Under the pieces are notes generated by a model. The model saw only the letters and a program-made list of their open reading frames with translations, had not been told where the DNA came from and searched no databases. Shown piece after piece: positions 8,101 to 10,491 of a stretch of 10,491 bases of DNA (the first letter of the stretch is position 1; every line of letters begins with the position of its first letter). Both the position numbers and the translations under genes were made by a program. This DNA is from Candidatus Parcubacteria bacterium (lineage in GTDB: Bacteria > Patescibacteriota > Minisyncoccia > Minisyncoccales > Minisyncoccaceae): positions 1 to 10,491 of the forward strand of contig JAGOOU010000017.1 in NCBI GenBank assembly GCA_017992335.1, in the 5' to 3' direction.

Positions 8101-8790
8101 ATTTTTTGATTTGCAAAGATAATCTGCATTCAAGGCACTAATCTTTTTAATAATTGCATTGTTTAATTCTTCTAAGCAATAGAACATGTCTACCCCTCTT
8201 AAGGTATCTTCTTCTGTTATTGTACCATCTCCATTTCTATCTATAGTGTCTCCATTTTCATCATAAGCGTAACAAAGCTCTCCTGTTATATCATCTGCTC
8301 CTTCTATTCTTTTAGAAGAATTAGCAGCTAGAATACTTTCTACTATAGATCCTAGTGGTATTTCTTGAAATTCAATAGTAATAGTCTTTGTGTCTTTTTT
8401 ATCGCCAGGCTTCTTAAAGATAGCTCCTAAATCTGTTAAGTCTAGTTCTTCTAAATCTACTATTGCTAAATTAGGATTAATGGTTACAGAAATAACATAT
8501 ACTCCCAGAAGAATACATAGGCCAATAAACACAGAAAACATTCTCTGTTTGGCCATTATTATTTTTGCTGTTTCTCCTTGAGCAATAATAATATTAATAC
8601 CATTGTATATAATAACCAAAACAGCAATGACTATACCAGCACCAATAGCCATTTTAATAAAAAACGAAAGAAGATCGCTAGATCCTCCTGCTGGATCAAA
8701 TCCCGCTCCTGTATAGTCATTTTCTAAAGCAAAAGAAAAAAGAGGAACAGAAATTAAGATTAGAATTAATATTATTTTATATAGCTTCAT
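5170..8790 (-). CDS. Giant Cys-rich pilin-module protein with EF-hand-like loop (1206 aa)
   Basis: No named family recognised. A signal peptide (1-21, ending FSFA) precedes the same T4SS pilin-like module as the downstream genes: helices at about 41-70 and 85-103, basic loop AKIIMAKQR, and SVTINPN. The remaining 1100 residues should be extracellular. They show, in order: an EF-hand-like calcium loop (184-195); a first cysteine cluster (253-317); a long charged helical stretch (about 375-430 and 560-603); a second cluster with 14 Cys in 60 residues (605-664); and a region with scattered Cys, including CxC and CC pairs, to the C-terminus. I count about 60 cysteines, nearly all beyond the membrane, so an extensively disulfide-bonded or metal-binding protein is likely. 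It is the second gene of the operon, 12 nt after the 120-aa gene and 4 nt before the 472-aa gene. A large appendage-tip or surface adhesin role is inference. Confidence 0.85.
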   Translation of the reverse strand: MKLYKIILILILISVPLFSFALENDYTGAGFDPAGGSSDLLSFFIKMAIGAGIVIAVLVIIYNGINIIIAQGETAKIIMAKQRMFSVFIGLCILLGVYVISVTINPNLAIVDLEELDLTDLGAIFKKPGDKKDTKTITIEFQEIPLGSIVESILAANSSKRIEGADDITGELCYAYDENGDTIDRNGDGTITEEDTLRGVDMFYCLEELNNAIIKKISALNADYLCKSKNTDGPMRTILTAIKSKDVNGDYNCRCTRCSSHSYFNFGVPLNGCQIDPNPYNCCVIEADGSTTCSDITVCDNQCGCCGNAYYEPNLGCQTNNFLDVINDHDPCVREVRDQVDCARNEIKIRIDGESYSDIPPGAEAANCLFTAFWEDPATDKEKFLTLKLAETRMKTFEQYYLDHLEDLKNAINMMRDPYGERLSMAEFQTLKGRTDDKLITAIPFVGVKGNTYDPIKYCEEYNCTEFDLVNDVCIARERAELTDYLYAKEGEFDPNYNIPDFKDRRICSVDEAKEKEKYSYSGDGATFYFKEGFKYEESYDKEPLRMVTDIGEMGYMESEIPLGEMVNDAKEFADKLLKFTGLIKEEIEKTKVKALEFADLTEKCDCSNCNTYPTLGGVSCNSCVTGRSDSCNKSTAPCLDTSCDGCSDCDEKTQNNCVCCEECETIPYPDTAYYYCMNPTTRKPGRWSEYWRGSYIYTHAVCPLASPFNSYTEHDAYVDSLYDVETILETEYTSSYIIDSGAGGDDKSSINCMCPGDTYYRAKLIWSPSCHGVGGSCTVCPSIDNYGKIGITRVAFDSMVKCDAGKDGNCYFIPTGDFLFKKFTFTPNLTFKMGSSFYKRIVSINPRLLTSLFYQVPIVNTNLWPFQLDTCAYEGNKTIVTVSPAKFVLATICEGEEALTLTEADKVLIESLNPGIKWIDGEDAIDLGISGSRSHCCSGTGIASIASLINLPAGYKARCDVKLISDHFYPSDYQDKLIITKIGVSTDKFCTSERGKTLPDPKTDKDDQLYDYYVCPYNDLKDKQCRIFNYSKTAESYDYPEDYPSGLDCRDTSYCSDSDTPIIGLGHLQKIELLAKRIKNYGEGKNLRGDDSNRWISLDLLNLVRRKLDKCITGYGLPLKEGAKDYTLYSCEEGIDSLASGSVVVYPSFPYPASTTMWNCQPYNSEHLDVTAKEACFTNKQHPTCVDKIYEKNLLDDYYCLQRQN
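6799..6978 (-). other. Second, denser cysteine cluster of the 1206-aa protein
   Basis: Residues 605-664 hold 14 cysteines with repeated CxC and CxxC spacing: CDCSNC, CNSC, CDGCSDC and CVCCEEC. Asp, Asn and Ser fill the gaps. It follows a charged helical stretch (about 560-603). The pattern resembles small disulfide-knotted or metal-binding extracellular modules, but no specific family is assigned. Confidence 0.6.
7840..8034 (-). other. First cysteine cluster of the 1206-aa protein
   Basis: Residues 253-317 contain 12 cysteines, including CRCTRC (253-258), a CC pair at 282-283, CGCC (303-306) and C317. The spacing could suit disulfides or metal ligands. No named Cys-rich domain is recognised. 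Confidence 0.6.
8206..8241 (-). other. EF-hand/dockerin-like calcium loop in the 1206-aa protein
   Basis: Residues 184-195 read D-R-N-G-D-G-T-I-T-E-E-D, which fits the DxNxDGxIxxxD pattern of EF-hand and dockerin calcium loops: acidic or Asn ligands at positions 1, 3 and 5, Gly at 6, Ile at 8, Asp at 12. A preceding DENGD (177-181) could be remnant or auxiliary. Only one complete loop is seen. Confidence 0.6.
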
Positions 8791-8802
8791 ATTGTTTTAA
8801 TT

Positions 8803-9165
8803 TTATTCTATTATTTCTTCTTCCTCTTCTTCATCTTCTGCTGGAACAGGTTCTTCTTGATCGTTTGATTCTTTAAGAGTCAGAAGCACCATACCTGTCC
8901 AAAAGGGGATAGCGCCAAGATATGGAATATATTCTGCAATAGTTGATCCAAAAAATCTCAATATTTTTTTTGAATCTTTTTTGCTAATTTTTATATCCAG
9001 CCCTTTCCTGAACTTAAGCCATAATCCTAATGTAAACATTGCTACCGTATCAGTAACTCCGAAATCATCTAATCCGAAAAAAAGCAATACTATACTTATA
9101 AGGTCTATTATTAATGCGAACGGAAGCATTAGTATTGTTTCCGGATCTATTCTTATTCCTAACAT
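8803..9165 (-). CDS. Small membrane protein with acidic C-terminal tail (120 aa), first gene of the operon
   Basis: Function unknown. It has hydrophobic segments at about 11-31, 36-52 and 79-97. A basic loop (51-69, FRKGLDIKISKKDSKK) lies between the second and third. The tail after residue 100 is extremely acidic (EDEEEEEEIIE). The third segment contains EYIPYLGAIPFWTG; small proteins of this type with an E-x-I-P...P-x-W-T pattern recur beside T4SS genes in Patescibacteria, as I recall the group, but no function is established. The ATG lies about 22 nt downstream of the predicted transcription start, without a Shine-Dalgarno sequence. As promoter-proximal gene, 12 nt ahead of the 1206-aa gene, it may be a membrane scaffold or assembly factor for the surface proteins; this is inference. 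Confidence 0.8.
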   Translation of the reverse strand: MLGIRIDPETILMLPFALIIDLISIVLLFFGLDDFGVTDTVAMFTLGLWLKFRKGLDIKISKKDSKKILRFFGSTIAEYIPYLGAIPFWTGMVLLTLKESNDQEEPVPAEDEEEEEEIIE

Positions 9166-9193
9166 TTTATTTTATTAAATGATAACTACCTAT

Positions 9194-9221
9194 ATTATAT
9201 CTCTTTTAAAAATATTGTAAA
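9194..9221 (-). promoter_or_regulatory. Promoter of the five-gene minus-strand operon
   Basis: Read on the minus strand, TTTACA (9216-9221; five of six match the -35 consensus) is followed after 16 bp by an exact TATAAT -10 box (9194-9199). Transcription would start near 9187, about 22 nt before the ATG at 9165. It is the only clear promoter ahead of the closely spaced genes, so it probably drives all five. Confidence 0.72.
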
Positions 9222-9235
9222 TTGGGGAAAGCTAT

Positions 9236-9264
9236 TTGATTTTAAAATAAGGGGGTGATATAAT
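9236..9264 (+). promoter_or_regulatory. Extended -10 promoter of the VirB6-like gene
   Basis: TTGATT (9236-9241; four of six match the -35 consensus) and an exact TATAAT (9259-9264) are separated by the ideal 17 bp. The -10 box is preceded by TGA, making an extended TGnTATAAT element. The predicted start near 9271 gives a leader of about 30 nt. Only 14 bp separate its -35 box from that of the divergent operon, so one regulator could act on both. Confidence 0.75.
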
Positions 9265-9301
9265 ATTATAATCTTTTTAGAAAATATTGTAAAATAAACT
9301 T

Positions 9302-10491
9302 ATGAATAAAAACAATATACGAATACTCACAACATTAGTTCTCGTTGGTCTATTGTTTTTGCCTTTAACTGCTAGCGCTGGAAGAATTACAGATTGGCTT
9401 AATCAAACATTGGGAGATATGGCAAGTGGTATGTTTGATGCTTTAACTAGTGTTATTTTCACGTTAATAGCCAACTTGGTTGCTGGAATACCATCTGCTG
9501 CTCTTGATTTTTTAAACTGGGTTGCTGGCCCTGGTTTCTTGAAAATAAGCATGACTGGTGATGACAACCCCATTGTTACTGAAGGCTGGGATATAACTAG
9601 AAACCTAGCTAATGTTGCTTTAATTTTCGGATTAATCATAATTGCAATAAATATAATTATTGGAAATGCAGAAGTCCAAGCAAAAAAAGCATTAATAAAC
9701 TTTTTCCTTATTGCTGTTTTAATTAACTTCACTCCTCTTATTTGTGGAATCATTATTGATGCTTCAAATGCTTTAACTAATTACTTTCTCCAAGAAGGAA
9801 TAAAAAAAGATCTGGTTAATTTTTTAGCTCAAGCCATGGCTGATAGTGGTGGATTTGATTTTACGGCATTAATTGTGTTCTTTTTATTTGGAATATTCTC
9901 AGCTGTTATTTATTTGCTTTATGCCCTTATTTTCGTTTGCAGATATTTCATATTGTGGATTTTAATAATACTTTCTCCTCTTGCTTTTGCATCCAAAGTT
10001 TTTCCTAGATCAAGAATAATCACAAAGCTTTTTCCTAGCTTCTGCTATTGGGATGAATGGTGGGACATGTTTATTCAGTGGAACGTAATTGGAATTCCTG
10101 CTGGCTTCTTTATTTATCTTTCTAATATGGCTATGACAGAAATGGCTGCCGGAGGATTTTTTGCTAGCGCGGAAGGAATTTCTATTTTCGGAAAACTGTT
10201 TACCTATGCAATGCCTTTCATCTTCATGGCTATTGGATTTATGGTTACTATTTCCTCTGGAGGAAAAGTAACTGGAACAATTGGTGGATATGGAAAGAAA
10301 ATTTGGTCTAAAACAGGGGGAGCTGCAACAGCAGCTGCTACTGGAGCTATAGGAGCAGGAGCTGGATATGCTGCCGGAAGAGCAAGCGCTGCTGGAGGAT
10401 ATATAAAAGAAGGTACTGTTGGTATGGCATCAGGATTTGCATACAATAGAACTGTTGATAAAGAAGAAGATAAAGTTGATTGGATGACAAG
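9302..10491 (+). CDS. VirB6/TrbL-like T4SS polytopic membrane protein (3' end beyond window)
   Basis: Open from ATG 9302 to the window edge (396 codons, no stop). A signal-like N-terminus (1-26, ending TASA) is followed by about six hydrophobic helices, roughly 99-121, 130-153, 187-210, 212-230, 259-277 and 297-317. Typical features of the VirB6/TrbL-like proteins of Patescibacteria are visible: WDITRNLANVALIFG; the paired segment INFTPLICGIIIDASN (141-156); the RYFILW...LSPLAFA helix; and a Trp-rich stretch (WDEWWDMFIQW, 250-260). VirB6 proteins form the inner-membrane channel platform of T4SS. After the last helix, an Ala/Gly-rich segment (about 333-378) leads into a charged region (DKEEDKVDW), the start of a soluble tail. 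It is divergent from the pilin-module operon. The start is supported by the extended -10 promoter upstream; no Shine-Dalgarno sequence is seen. Assignment rests on topology and motifs. Confidence 0.8.
   Translation, partial: MNKNNIRILTTLVLVGLLFLPLTASAGRITDWLNQTLGDMASGMFDALTSVIFTLIANLVAGIPSAALDFLNWVAGPGFLKISMTGDDNPIVTEGWDITRNLANVALIFGLIIIAINIIIGNAEVQAKKALINFFLIAVLINFTPLICGIIIDASNALTNYFLQEGIKKDLVNFLAQAMADSGGFDFTALIVFFLFGIFSAVIYLLYALIFVCRYFILWILIILSPLAFASKVFPRSRIITKLFPSFCYWDEWWDMFIQWNVIGIPAGFFIYLSNMAMTEMAAGGFFASAEGISIFGKLFTYAMPFIFMAIGFMVTISSGGKVTGTIGGYGKKIWSKTGGAATAAATGAIGAGAGYAAGRASAAGGYIKEGTVGMASGFAYNRTVDKEEDKVDWMT

Noticed and set aside
8390..9178. Two plus-strand frames (8390-8581 and 8981-9178)
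   Set aside because: Both are short and antisense to the signal/pilin module and the 120-aa gene, with no start context or domain signs.
9403..10446. Two minus-strand frames (9403-9753 and 10204-10446)
   Set aside because: They are antisense to the VirB6-like gene, which has a promoter, a signal peptide and clear membrane helices. The Pro/Ala-rich product of the second reflects the Gly/Ala-rich codons on the other strand.
1..10491. CRISPR arrays, tRNA genes, insertion sequences or direct-repeat attachment sites
   Set aside because: No regularly spaced repeats, cloverleaf-like segments, transposase frames or flanking repeats were found by reading. The repeated pattern is at protein level only.
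1..10491. Alternative genetic code with TGA read as Gly, known in some CPR lineages
   Set aside because: All genes are complete under the standard bacterial code with no in-frame TGA in any conserved region, and Gly is encoded by GGN. All complete stops are TAA, so the code-25 idea is not needed.

Overview
The window is AT-rich (about one third GC by eye), densely coded DNA. It most likely comes from an uncultivated Patescibacteria/CPR bacterium, probably of the Parcubacteria type. The reasons are the short intergenic gaps, the use of TAA at all six complete stops, the lack of Shine-Dalgarno sequences at starts, and the type IV secretion (T4SS) gene types, whose pilin-like double-membrane segment is typical of that group. 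The taxonomy is inference from gene content; there is no rRNA here.

Layout. The left edge (1 to about 290, minus strand) holds the 5' end of a secreted-protein gene, tentatively an M23/LysM cell-wall hydrolase, with no ATG start. Divergent from it is rsmA (346-1104, plus), the 16S rRNA dimethyladenosine transferase and the only housekeeping gene. From 9165 leftward to 1084 runs a minus-strand five-gene operon with gaps of 12, 4, 0 and 11 nt. It encodes a 120-aa membrane protein with an acidic tail, a 1206-aa Cys-rich protein, and three paralogous proteins of 472, 458 and 424 aa. The last gene overlaps the 3' end of rsmA tail to tail by 21 bp. A 136-bp divergent promoter region (9166-9301) separates this operon from a plus-strand VirB6/TrbL-like polytopic membrane protein (9302 to the window end), which has no stop inside the window.

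How the genes fit together. Four consecutive operon proteins start with a signal peptide followed by a VirB2/TrbC-like T4SS pilin module: two membrane helices joined by a short basic loop and ending in a [TS][IL]NP motif. Unlike ordinary pilins of about 100 residues, each carries a large extracellular region. In the three paralogues this region has Greek-key strands and Ca-site motifs like those of beta/gamma-crystallins. In the 1206-aa protein it has an EF-hand-like calcium loop and two cysteine-dense clusters. With the neighbouring VirB6-like channel gene, this looks like a surface-exposed, possibly calcium-dependent appendage or adhesin system attached to a T4SS-derived machine. The pilin-crystallin fusion array is the most unusual thing in the window.
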